The translations under genes were made by a program, and so were the position numbers. A stretch of DNA of 64,000 bases from Rhabdochlamydiaceae bacterium (GTDB lineage Bacteria > Chlamydiota > Chlamydiia > Chlamydiales > Rhabdochlamydiaceae), in contig JAIETG010000019.1 of NCBI GenBank assembly GCA_019745395.1, forward strand, positions 1-64,000, given 5' to 3'. The notes beneath the pieces were generated by a model, which worked only from the letters and a program-made list of their open reading frames with translations, was not told where the DNA came from and searched no databases. Below are positions 35,694 to 44,019 of the stretch, one piece after another (the first letter of the stretch is position 1; each line of letters opens with the position of its first letter).

Positions 35694-37181
35694 CTATTTC
35701 TTTTCTTTCACCAGGAGCTTGTTTCCTAAGTGGGCTAAGATTTCTACTTGTTTTCCTGAAGAGATCCACCCCTCTTCAGTTTGCGCTTCGTACACTGTAT
35801 CACCAACTTGTACTTTTCCAAAAGGACGAAGCGAAGAAAAAACTATCGCGATCGTTCCAATGGGAGGCAATAAAGCTAAAGCAGAGTCTTTTTCTGGAGG
35901 AATTTCTGGGAGTATAAACTTTCGAAACATCGGAGTTTTCCGAAAAAACATGCCCATTAAAGGAAATAGGATCACAAAAGAAAACAGAATTACAGACAGA
36001 AAAAGGCTCAAACGATAGACCCATTCTTGCATTTCAACGGTCCAAAGATTCAAATCCCAAGAAAACCCTTGTAGAGGAGGAAGAAGCATAGCAACAAGTC
36101 CCCAAAGAAAAAGAGCAATTCCCACACCTCCTAAAAGACCAAATCCCGACAGTAAAAAAAGATCACAAAGAAAAAGAAGAAGTCCTAAAGATAAAAAAAT
36201 CACTTCTAAGAATCCGATACACTCTGTCGCAAAAGAGGAAAGCAAAATCAAAGAAAGACAGAAAAGACCAATCGCAGAAGAAATGCTCAGTCCATTTCCT
36301 TGAAAAAGACTATAAAGTCCGACCATGAGCCCCATCATCAAGATAGAAGAAACCATAGGATGGCTTAAAAAAGCAAAAACACCGATCTTCCAATCCCTAT
36401 AGGTAAGCCACTCAATAGATGATCCTTGAAATAAAGGATCTGATAGAAGTTTTTCCATGCCATTTGTTGCAGTGGAAGAAACGACAAAACAGACAAGCCC
36501 AAGCTCACGCATCTGATCTGTGTCTAAAGTCAGGAGCTTTCCCTGATCGCTGATGACGACATCTGGATGCTTTCCGCTCATTTGGATCTGAGACCTATCA
36601 GGCAAACTCAAGATTTTCCCTCGTCTTTGCACAATGATAAGATCCTTGTCCACCATAGCTTCTGCAATCAAAGGATCTCTTCCATACAGCTTTGCTGCAT
36701 TGCCAAACTCAGTACGAAGCGCTGAGACCATTTTTTCTGAAGCTGTTTCCATTTTCCCATCGGAAGAAACAGTTACGGGCTCTGCAGCTCCCATACTAGC
36801 TTGGGGAACGGCTCCCATGTAACGGCAAGAATACGCAAGAAGAGCTCCTGCTGACAGTGCCCAGTTATCGACTAGGGCAATGACGGGAATATGATCTTCT
36901 TGATCGATCCTCTTGAGCTCTTCTGAAATACGAAGAGCTGAAAACACCTCGCCTCCCGGCGTATTGAGATCGAGAAGAATAAAGCGAACTTTTTCTTTGC
37001 GAAAAGACTCTAAAGCATATTTCACATAAAGATAGGTCGAATGATCGATCGCCCTATCTCTTTCAATAGTCAAATACCCAGCTTTTGCTTCATTTGCTAG
37101 ATCGATCTCTGCCCATTTTTCCGCATAGCCTAACTGGCTCAAAAACAAAAAAGCGCAGATCCAAACCCAAAATTTCCTCAT
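35694..37181 (-). CDS. NfeD serine protease, long form
   Basis: A 495-residue membrane protease. After a signal peptide (MRKFWVWICAFLFLSQLGYA) there is a ClpP-like Ser/Lys dyad domain: FILLDLNTPGGEVFSALRIS, the nucleophile region NWALSAGALLAYSC, and SMGAAEPV with a later Lys in ASEKMVSAL. A central five-helix membrane part (about residues 255-395) and a C-terminal OB-fold (GKVQVGDTVYEAQ, KQVEILAHLGNKLLV) follow. Proteases of this type cleave stomatin/flotillin-like partners, here presumably FloA. It overlaps valS by four bases. Confidence 0.93.
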   Translation of the reverse strand: MRKFWVWICAFLFLSQLGYAEKWAEIDLANEAKAGYLTIERDRAIDHSTYLYVKYALESFRKEKVRFILLDLNTPGGEVFSALRISEELKRIDQEDHIPVIALVDNWALSAGALLAYSCRYMGAVPQASMGAAEPVTVSSDGKMETASEKMVSALRTEFGNAAKLYGRDPLIAEAMVDKDLIIVQRRGKILSLPDRSQIQMSGKHPDVVISDQGKLLTLDTDQMRELGLVCFVVSSTATNGMEKLLSDPLFQGSSIEWLTYRDWKIGVFAFLSHPMVSSILMMGLMVGLYSLFQGNGLSISSAIGLFCLSLILLSSFATECIGFLEVIFLSLGLLLFLCDLFLLSGFGLLGGVGIALFLWGLVAMLLPPLQGFSWDLNLWTVEMQEWVYRLSLFLSVILFSFVILFPLMGMFFRKTPMFRKFILPEIPPEKDSALALLPPIGTIAIVFSSLRPFGKVQVGDTVYEAQTEEGWISSGKQVEILAHLGNKLLVKEKK

Positions 37182-40006
37182 GGCAGAAAGCTCAATTTAT
37201 CCACAGTATCTTTCAACTGAAGTCGTAGTTGTTCTACTTGTCCTGTCATTTTCTGTAAAATCTCAGGAGGAGCTTTTTCTAAAAATTCTTTTTCTTGAAG
37301 TTTTGTCTGTAAAGACTCTAGCTGCTTAGAGAGTTTTTCTTGTTCTTTGAGCAATCTCGTTTTTTCTTTTTCTTTGAGCTCTTCAGGAAGAGGGATCTCA
37401 ATTTCTAAAGCCCCAAGTTTTTTCTTTGCACTCAAAGGCAGATGAGGAGCCGTTTGTGCAAACTGTAAACTCTGTATCTTGACTAAGGAATGCAACATGT
37501 TTTGGTTCTCTTCAATGCATTTTCGATCTTCTGCCTTCCCTAAAACCCATACATCAATAGCTGTAGAAGGTGGAAGCTGCATTTCAGCTCGCACATTGCG
37601 TAGAACACGAAGTACTTCGTCTAAGAAAACAAAAGACTCTTCTACTTGAGGATCTATATCTGACTTACAAAGAACTTTAGGATACATTGCTACAGAACAA
37701 GATCCTGATCCAAAAGCTAAAAGAGCTTCTTGCGTATACGGATCAATGCCTTGAGAAGGATTATTTCCTCCAAACTGTTCTTTGAGAAGAGCAAAAAGCT
37801 CTTCAGTAATAAAAGGTGTCATAGGATGTAACAAGCGGATGGAGGAAAAAAGCACGATCACTAAAAGCTTTTGCTTATTTTCTCTTTGCTCTAAAGACCC
37901 AGTCTTTTTAGAAAGATAAGGCTTGGCCATTTCGACATAGTAGGCACAAAACTCTTTCCAAAAAAAGTCATAGGCAGCCGTTGCAGCTTTATCGAATTGA
38001 TACTCGCAAAGTAGAGCATCCACATTTTGGACAACACGACTTAACATAGAAAGAATCCACTTGTCTTCCAAAGTAAATAACGATCGATCTAGACCTTTAG
38101 CAAAAGCGTCTTTAGAAAGATCTTCTAAATTCATAAAAACAAAGCGAGCACCATTCCATACTTTATTCGCAAAGTTTTTATATTCTTCAAATTTCCTTCG
38201 ATCTAAATCAATCTGCCTAGCTTGCGTTGCGCTAGCGCAGAGGGCCATTCTCAAGGCGTCAGTCCCATAGAGGTCGGTCATCTCTAAAGGATCTATAATG
38301 TTCCCTTTAGATTTAGACATCTTTTCCCATTTCCACTCGACTCCCTTAGGAATCGTAGTTCCTAGATCATAGGATAAGCGCTCTTCCCCTACAATATATT
38401 GAACTCCCCCTTCTTTTTTTGCTTTCCAATAAGATTTCCCGTAGATTAGACCATGTAAAAAAGTCTCTGGGAATGGAGCATCTCCCATCACATATTTCCC
38501 CATAAGGATCATTCGAGCTACCCAGAAAAAGAGAATATCATGACCTGTAACTAAAACTGCATTTGGGTAAAACTTTTGCAATTCTGGAGTTTTTTGAGGC
38601 CAGCCTAACACACTAAAAGGCCAAAGAGCTGAAGAAAACCAGGTGTCGAGAACATCTTCTTCTTGGATCCAATTGTCCGGATCTTTTTCTACTTCTGGAG
38701 GAACTCCCTCTTTTTCATAACAAAGGATCTTTTCAGGATCTTGCTTATGATACCAAATCGGAATACGGTGACCCCACCAAAGTTGCCTCGAAATACACCA
38801 ATCTCTTAAGTTATCAATCCAATGGAAATATGTGTTTTCCCAGTTTTCAGGGATTAATTTTACTTCCCCACTTTCTACGATCTTTCTCATCTCTTTCTTA
38901 AAAGCGCTGGTCTTTACAAACCATTGTTTAGAAAGATATGGTTCAATCACGGCTTTAGATCTGTAAGAAATCCCTACTCTATGACGATGAGGTTCCACTT
39001 TCACTAAAAAGCCCAGAGCTTTCAGCTTATCTGCTACTTTAAATCTCGCCTCTTCCATACTAAGAGAGGCAAACTCTCCCCCTTCCTCATTCACTTTCCC
39101 ATCAGAAGTCATCATATTGATCATAGGAAGGTTATGAGAAAGCCCCATCTCATAGTCGTTGGGATCATGGGCTGGGGTTACTTTGACAGCTCCAGAACCA
39201 AAAGAAGGATCTACATGCCGGTCAGCAATAATGGGGATTCTTCGATTTTTTATAGGGAGTAAGATCTCTTTTCCGATCCATTTCTTATACCTTTCATCGT
39301 CGGGGGAAACGGCAACAGCTGTATCTCCAAAGAACGTTTCAGGTCTTGTCGTTGCAATGACAATGTATTGTGATGGATCTTCTGCTAGAGGGTAGCGTAG
39401 GTGCCATAAAAAGGTTTCTTTTTCTTCATATTCCACTTCATCATCGGCAAGAGCTGTCTGCGTAACAGGATCCCAATTGACGAGATAATCCCCTCGATAG
39501 ATAAGTCCATCGTCAAACATCTTTTTAAAGACCGTTTTTACAGCCAGGTTTCTCTCCTCGTCCATAGTAAAGCACAGTCTAGACCAATCACAAGAAAGTC
39601 CCAATTTTTTCAATTGCATTAAGATGACTTCCTGGCTTTTATCCTTCCAATCCCAAACGTGAGATAAAAACTCTTCTCGACAAAATTCCTTTCTTCGTTT
39701 TCCAGTCTTTTCGATGAGCTGCCTTTCTACGACTGTCTGCGTAGCAATCCCTGCATGGTCTGTGCCAGGAACCCAAAGTACTTCAAAGCCAGACATCCTT
39801 TTCCATCGAATGAGCACATCTTGAAGAACTCCGACTAAAGCATGCCCCATATGTAAGACGCCTGTCACATTTGGAGGTGGCATCACAATACAATAGGGAG
39901 GTTTTGGGGAATCGGCATTAGCAACGAAGACCTTTTCTTCCTGCCAAAATTCGGCCCATTTCTCTTCAATTTCTTTTGGTTCAAACGCCTTGGGAAGGTC
40001 TTTCAT
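37178..40006 (-). CDS. valS: Valyl-tRNA synthetase
   Basis: A 942-residue class I synthetase from the ATG at 40006, chosen because an AGGTG box lies just upstream and the protein then begins MKDLPKAFEPKEIEEKW as in other ValRS; an upstream in-frame start at 40060 adds 18 hydrophobic residues with no function. Motifs: PPPNVTGVLHMGHAL (HIGH) near 50, VPGTDHAGIATQ, the editing domain TTRPETFFGDTAVAV near 220, KMSKSKGNIIDP near 545, and a C-terminal coiled coil (LKEKEKTRLLKEQEKLSKQL and on). It is the first gene of the minus-strand operon leading to floA. Confidence 0.97.
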   Translation of the reverse strand: MKDLPKAFEPKEIEEKWAEFWQEEKVFVANADSPKPPYCIVMPPPNVTGVLHMGHALVGVLQDVLIRWKRMSGFEVLWVPGTDHAGIATQTVVERQLIEKTGKRRKEFCREEFLSHVWDWKDKSQEVILMQLKKLGLSCDWSRLCFTMDEERNLAVKTVFKKMFDDGLIYRGDYLVNWDPVTQTALADDEVEYEEKETFLWHLRYPLAEDPSQYIVIATTRPETFFGDTAVAVSPDDERYKKWIGKEILLPIKNRRIPIIADRHVDPSFGSGAVKVTPAHDPNDYEMGLSHNLPMINMMTSDGKVNEEGGEFASLSMEEARFKVADKLKALGFLVKVEPHRHRVGISYRSKAVIEPYLSKQWFVKTSAFKKEMRKIVESGEVKLIPENWENTYFHWIDNLRDWCISRQLWWGHRIPIWYHKQDPEKILCYEKEGVPPEVEKDPDNWIQEEDVLDTWFSSALWPFSVLGWPQKTPELQKFYPNAVLVTGHDILFFWVARMILMGKYVMGDAPFPETFLHGLIYGKSYWKAKKEGGVQYIVGEERLSYDLGTTIPKGVEWKWEKMSKSKGNIIDPLEMTDLYGTDALRMALCASATQARQIDLDRRKFEEYKNFANKVWNGARFVFMNLEDLSKDAFAKGLDRSLFTLEDKWILSMLSRVVQNVDALLCEYQFDKAATAAYDFFWKEFCAYYVEMAKPYLSKKTGSLEQRENKQKLLVIVLFSSIRLLHPMTPFITEELFALLKEQFGGNNPSQGIDPYTQEALLAFGSGSCSVAMYPKVLCKSDIDPQVEESFVFLDEVLRVLRNVRAEMQLPPSTAIDVWVLGKAEDRKCIEENQNMLHSLVKIQSLQFAQTAPHLPLSAKKKLGALEIEIPLPEELKEKEKTRLLKEQEKLSKQLESLQTKLQEKEFLEKAPPEILQKMTGQVEQLRLQLKDTVDKLSFLP

Positions 40007-40240
40007 AACAACACCTGAAAATAGATAAACTTGACAGAAGATAGCAGAAGAAAAACGCAAAGTCCATTCAGAAAAGATTCATACTCAAAAAATGAAGATT
40101 TAGTCGAAACACTATTAAAAATATGCATTGAAAGATGCCGATTCCGCTTAAAAAAAAATTAAATTTCACCCAAAAAAGCACATTTCAAATTTAAACAAAT
40201 CAAACTAAAAATAAACTATATCAATCTAACAATCAACACA

Positions 40241-40269
40241 TTGACATTATAATTGAAAAAACATACAAT
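40241..40269 (+). promoter_or_regulatory. Putative promoter of the 40300 gene
   Basis: TTGACA (40241-40246), 17 bases, TACAAT (40264-40269), 31 bases before the ATG. It lies in a 293-base AT-rich gap after the valS start. Confidence 0.7.
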
Positions 40270-40299
40270 TATAAAAGCTAATAATTACAGGATCACAAC

Positions 40300-41532
40300 A
40301 TGAATATTACACATAATACAAACGCAAACAATTTCAATGTATCCATAGAAAATTTTTGCATCGATCCTAGCAAGTGCGCTCTAGTTCCCTTCAACGAAGA
40401 AACAGGATCTGATTTTTTAGCTAATGCCGCCCTTATATGGAATACTGCATTACCATACATAACAAAAACTTTTAATTTTCTGGAATTAGCGACTAAAGAA
40501 TCAGCGGCTTGTCCAGCTTCCTTTTTACCAGAAGACTATCAAATCACAAGCTCTAATTGGGGAAAACATTGTGCTCCTATAGTACACAACGCAAAAGAAA
40601 CATTGCACAAGGCAACTGAATCCATCTCAAAAGTAACAGACCATTTCACCGCTCCTATGAAGAAAATTTTTACAACCGTTTTTTCTTTTCATTCTTTACC
40701 TAAACTACCATCAGAAATCGCTGAAAAACCAACCTCCAATAGCTTAGCTGCAACGGCGCTACTATCTACAGCGCTCGTCGCATCAGTAACCCTCCCCTTT
40801 CTCTCCTTATTTTATAAACTCCCGTCTACTACAGCACAGCAATCCCAGTTACAAAGAATTTCCTATTCAGGGATCAAAGGATCTCTCATAGGATCTGGCT
40901 CTTCTTACTTATTCGGTCAAAACCCCATTATAGGAGCTTCGCTTGGCGCTGTTTCTATGGCTGTTATAGATGGAATTTCTTATGGGACCTCAACAATCAG
41001 AACCTGGGGGGCCAGAGCACTTTTCGGCATGGGAATTATGAATTGCGCCCATATACTACACCAAGATTTTGTAGATAATGATAGGGATTTAGAAAAATTC
41101 TCTCTGAGTTTTGTTACAGGAGATTCTTTGGCTAAAGTTCAATCAGAACAAAGCAAAATCGCCTCTCTTTCTTGGAAGCTCTTCGGCATGTCCTTCCTTC
41201 CCTACTCTGCAACAGCTTACTTAAGTTTAGCCGCCCAGTCCCCTACGTGGAGAACTGACACATTCAACATGTTAAATAACACTGCGAGACAACTCCCTGA
41301 CATGTTCAATCGAACCATAGAATTCGCACAATCTCCTTCCCTGGATTCTTTAAATATATGCGCGCATATCAAACCAATAACACCTAAAGCATTTTCTTAT
41401 GTGCCCAATTGGTGTTCTAACAGCTATACTTTCCTAAGAAACATGGAGACAGAAGCCGGACCTCTCTGGAATAATACGATATCCTTTCTACAAAAATCTC
41501 TAGCGACCAACAACACAAATTCAACTACCTAA
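40300..41532 (+). CDS. Unknown membrane-associated protein, Inc/effector candidate
   Basis: A 410-residue protein without cleavable signal peptide and without known domain. An AGGATC box precedes the ATG. Two groups of hydrophobic segments are visible, around residues 148-172 (SLAATALLSTALVASVTLPF) and 190-240 (IKGSLIGSGSSYLFGQNPII, GASLGAVSMAVIDGIS, ALFGMGIMNCAHIL), with another near 290-310. The N-terminal 140 and C-terminal 90 residues are polar and Asn/Ser/Thr-rich. This suits a secreted host-membrane protein. It stands alone between a promoter and a terminator. Confidence 0.6.
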   Translation: MNITHNTNANNFNVSIENFCIDPSKCALVPFNEETGSDFLANAALIWNTALPYITKTFNFLELATKESAACPASFLPEDYQITSSNWGKHCAPIVHNAKETLHKATESISKVTDHFTAPMKKIFTTVFSFHSLPKLPSEIAEKPTSNSLAATALLSTALVASVTLPFLSLFYKLPSTTAQQSQLQRISYSGIKGSLIGSGSSYLFGQNPIIGASLGAVSMAVIDGISYGTSTIRTWGARALFGMGIMNCAHILHQDFVDNDRDLEKFSLSFVTGDSLAKVQSEQSKIASLSWKLFGMSFLPYSATAYLSLAAQSPTWRTDTFNMLNNTARQLPDMFNRTIEFAQSPSLDSLNICAHIKPITPKAFSYVPNWCSNSYTFLRNMETEAGPLWNNTISFLQKSLATNNTNSTT

Positions 41533-41543
41533 AAAGTTCTAAA

Positions 41544-41582
41544 AATACGAGGAAATCCAAAATACCTGAATTTCCTCGTATT
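41544..41582. terminator. Hairpin terminator after the 40300 gene
   Basis: A perfect 13-bp stem (41544-41556 with 41570-41582) with a 13-base loop, 12 bases after the stop codon. Confidence 0.8.
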
Positions 41583-41664
41583 CAAAATCTAAAAAAGTAC
41601 TTTCATAAAAAAAGCATTCCTCCTACGCTCAAATGCAATAAATTATTTGACAAGTGGAGATTGC

Positions 41665-42828
41665 ATGTCTAAAAAATTGCTTGCCGCATGCCTTTTTAGC
41701 ACGATATTTTGTTTCTCAGCGATTAACTATGAAGTATACCTAGAAAGTTGGGATTCCTGTGGCGACGTATCATTCTGGCAAAATGCCATGGAAGGGCTCC
41801 CCAGCATCAATGGCAATCCTTCCTATCAAGGGGTAACTCTCAATATTTCTTTCGCAGCGTTCCTTTTTGACGACTCTCCCCATCTACAAGGATTTCAATT
41901 CTCTAATACCAATACGCAATCCGAGGTGGATGCATCTATTAACCAGATAGTTTCCTACGTACATGGTCAAGGAGGAAAAGTAAAAGTTTCTTTTGGAGGA
42001 GCTTCCTATGCGTATCCTTTTGCTCCCAACTACTTCATCAGCCAGACTACGGCTGATGGTGGATGGCCAAACAATATACAATATCTTGCAGATGGAGTGA
42101 TTGCTAGCGTTCAGTATTACGGATTAGATGGAGTGGATTTTGACATAGAAGACCCTCAACCCGCAAGCTCGAGCAAGGAAGAATTCGCAGCGCAACTTAT
42201 CACCTTTTTACAAGCTGTTCGCACAGGACTTCCAACCTCTATTATCTCCATTACCATCCCTGGACAGGGATGGAACTCGTACTGGCAAAATTTAGCACAA
42301 AGTGTTGGAACATCTGCTGGTCTTGTAGATTATATTAGTTTTATGGAATACGATATCGGTGTTAGCGGTACTTATCCCGATCAAATTGTCTCCGACATCA
42401 AAACTTACACATCCACTCAGGACGAATATCTTCCAACTAATTATTCTCCCGGATGGAATATTCCGATATCTCTTGTACAGTTAGGTCTTATGGGGGGAAG
42501 CGATGATCTAGGCAATATTCTTACAACGAGCGCTGCAGAAAGTCTCACCTCCGTTGCAGCAGATGAGGGGCTTTATGGGGTGATGTTTTGGGACCTGGAC
42601 CGAGATGCTGGAACCACTCCTAATGACTGCCAACCAGAGGTCCCTCCAACAGATGCAGATCCTTATGCGTTTTCTAACGCCATTCGCCAAGCAATTTTAG
42701 CCCCTACACCCATTGAGAATTTTTCTTCTTATCTGCCTGCGGTTCGAAAAACAAATACAATGCAAAAGGCTTTGATTAAATATCCGCCTCCTCCCCATGG
42801 AGCGCCACCCACCCAACCCTCATCGTAA
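41665..42828 (+). CDS. Secreted GH18 family glycosidase (chitinase-like)
   Basis: A 387-residue protein from the ATG at 41665, supported by GGAG six bases upstream and by the signal peptide it opens (MSKKLLAACLFSTIFCFSA); an in-frame TTG six codons earlier is less likely. The GH18 barrel carries KVKVSFGGASY (SxGG, residues 109-112) and the complete catalytic motif DGVDFDIE at 155-162 with Glu162 as acid/base. LVDYISFMEYD and GVMFWDLDRD fit the later barrel strands. Family activity is hydrolysis of chitin or related GlcNAc polymers by substrate-assisted catalysis. It is followed after nine bases by a porin-like gene in the same operon. Substrate is inferred only from the family. Confidence 0.9.
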   Translation: MSKKLLAACLFSTIFCFSAINYEVYLESWDSCGDVSFWQNAMEGLPSINGNPSYQGVTLNISFAAFLFDDSPHLQGFQFSNTNTQSEVDASINQIVSYVHGQGGKVKVSFGGASYAYPFAPNYFISQTTADGGWPNNIQYLADGVIASVQYYGLDGVDFDIEDPQPASSSKEEFAAQLITFLQAVRTGLPTSIISITIPGQGWNSYWQNLAQSVGTSAGLVDYISFMEYDIGVSGTYPDQIVSDIKTYTSTQDEYLPTNYSPGWNIPISLVQLGLMGGSDDLGNILTTSAAESLTSVAADEGLYGVMFWDLDRDAGTTPNDCQPEVPPTDADPYAFSNAIRQAILAPTPIENFSSYLPAVRKTNTMQKALIKYPPPPHGAPPTQPSS

Positions 42829-42837
42829 GGTATCACC

Positions 42838-43965
42838 GTGAAAAAAAGGCTTTCTCTCTTAAGTATTTTATCTGCCTGTACAGGACTCTATGCAGAAACT
42901 CCTACGCCTTCTCTACCAGGCGAGCCCTTAAAGAGCTCTGAGAACTATCCTGCTGGGTACAATAGGCCAGCAAGAATCACGCTCGAAAACATGCCTGATA
43001 TTTTTGTCGACGTCTCATTCACTTATTGGGATGTAGCACAAGATGGTCTAGATCTTGCCAATAGCGCGTTATTTGCTTCCAATGGCCCTGGAACAGGGTA
43101 TCTTGCCTCCGCTACTTCCAATAGCGTCGTGCTATCGCAAAACGCCGGATATACACCTGGATTCAAGGTCGGAATAGGAGGCAGTTTTCATGAATGGACC
43201 CTTGCAGCTGAATATACTTGGGTTCGACAAAACACGCATACTCAGCAGCTTGCTCCTACTGCATCTCCCAATTTAGGGACATCTATTTGGACTATGAACA
43301 ATTGGTTCCAACAAGTTACGAGTCTCGGACAAACCATTGTAGCAACAAACGTATCATCTCACTGGAAAGTTGGCATCGATTTTGGAGATCTTATGATTTC
43401 TAGACCTTACTACCAAGGAAAGAGGCTCTGCCTCTCTCCTTTCTTCGGGATTAGGTCTGCTTGGATTCGACAAAAGCTGAACATCGACATTGCCATACCC
43501 ACTGGAGCGCTACCTACCGGAAGTCTTTCCACAGCTTCTAGCTATAATACTTCCCACTCTTGGGCTTTAGGTCCTAGAGCTGGACTTGCCGCAGATTGGC
43601 TATTGCCTATGGGTTTTAAAATAGAAGGAGACCTTGCGGCAAGTCTTCTTTTCACCCAGTACACAAAAGTTTTTCACTCAGAACAAGTCGCCTATTACCA
43701 GTCCATCCCCTCTACTCTAGAAACGACGCTTTCAAACTGGAATTGCGTGCGTCCAATAGCAGAAATGGGATTAGGGCTTGGATGGGGTACCTATCTTGCA
43801 AAACAAAAATACCATATAGACTTTCTCGCCTCTTATGATTTTCTGTTCTTATGGGATCAGAATATGATCAGAAAGCTTATGGATCAAACAGTAGCAGGAG
43901 TCGCATCCGGAGGCAATGGGCTCTCCATTCAAGGGCTGACCCTTTCTGCACGCTTTGATTTCTAA
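42838..43965 (+). CDS. MOMP-like (Lpg1974-type) outer-membrane porin
   Basis: A 375-residue protein with a GTG start preceded by TAAGG. After a signal peptide (KKRLSLLSILSACTGLYA) it has the pattern of Lpg1974-type beta-barrels: DIFVDVSFTYWDVAQDGLDLA, GFKVGIGGSFHEWTLAAEYTW, FFGIRSAWIRQKLNIDI, WALGPRAGLAADWLL, ending in a strand with terminal Phe (LSARFDF). These replace or accompany MOMP in Simkania-like chlamydiae. Its coupling to a GH18 enzyme suggests uptake of the sugars released. Confidence 0.87.
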   Translation: MKKRLSLLSILSACTGLYAETPTPSLPGEPLKSSENYPAGYNRPARITLENMPDIFVDVSFTYWDVAQDGLDLANSALFASNGPGTGYLASATSNSVVLSQNAGYTPGFKVGIGGSFHEWTLAAEYTWVRQNTHTQQLAPTASPNLGTSIWTMNNWFQQVTSLGQTIVATNVSSHWKVGIDFGDLMISRPYYQGKRLCLSPFFGIRSAWIRQKLNIDIAIPTGALPTGSLSTASSYNTSHSWALGPRAGLAADWLLPMGFKIEGDLAASLLFTQYTKVFHSEQVAYYQSIPSTLETTLSNWNCVRPIAEMGLGLGWGTYLAKQKYHIDFLASYDFLFLWDQNMIRKLMDQTVAGVASGGNGLSIQGLTLSARFDF

Positions 43966-43978
43966 TATATTTATTTAA

Positions 43979-44008
43979 AAAATCTGCCGCAGAAATACGG
44001 CAGATTTT
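43979..44008. terminator. Bidirectional terminator between the porin and GH3 genes
   Basis: An 11-bp stem (43979-43989 with 43998-44008) ending in AAAA/TTTT on both sides, between convergent genes. Confidence 0.9.
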
Positions 44009-44019
44009 CATTTCTAGAC

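Noticed and set aside
40007-40060. Longer ValRS N-terminus
   Set aside because: The extra 18 residues do not fit the family and the internal ATG has an AGGTG box.
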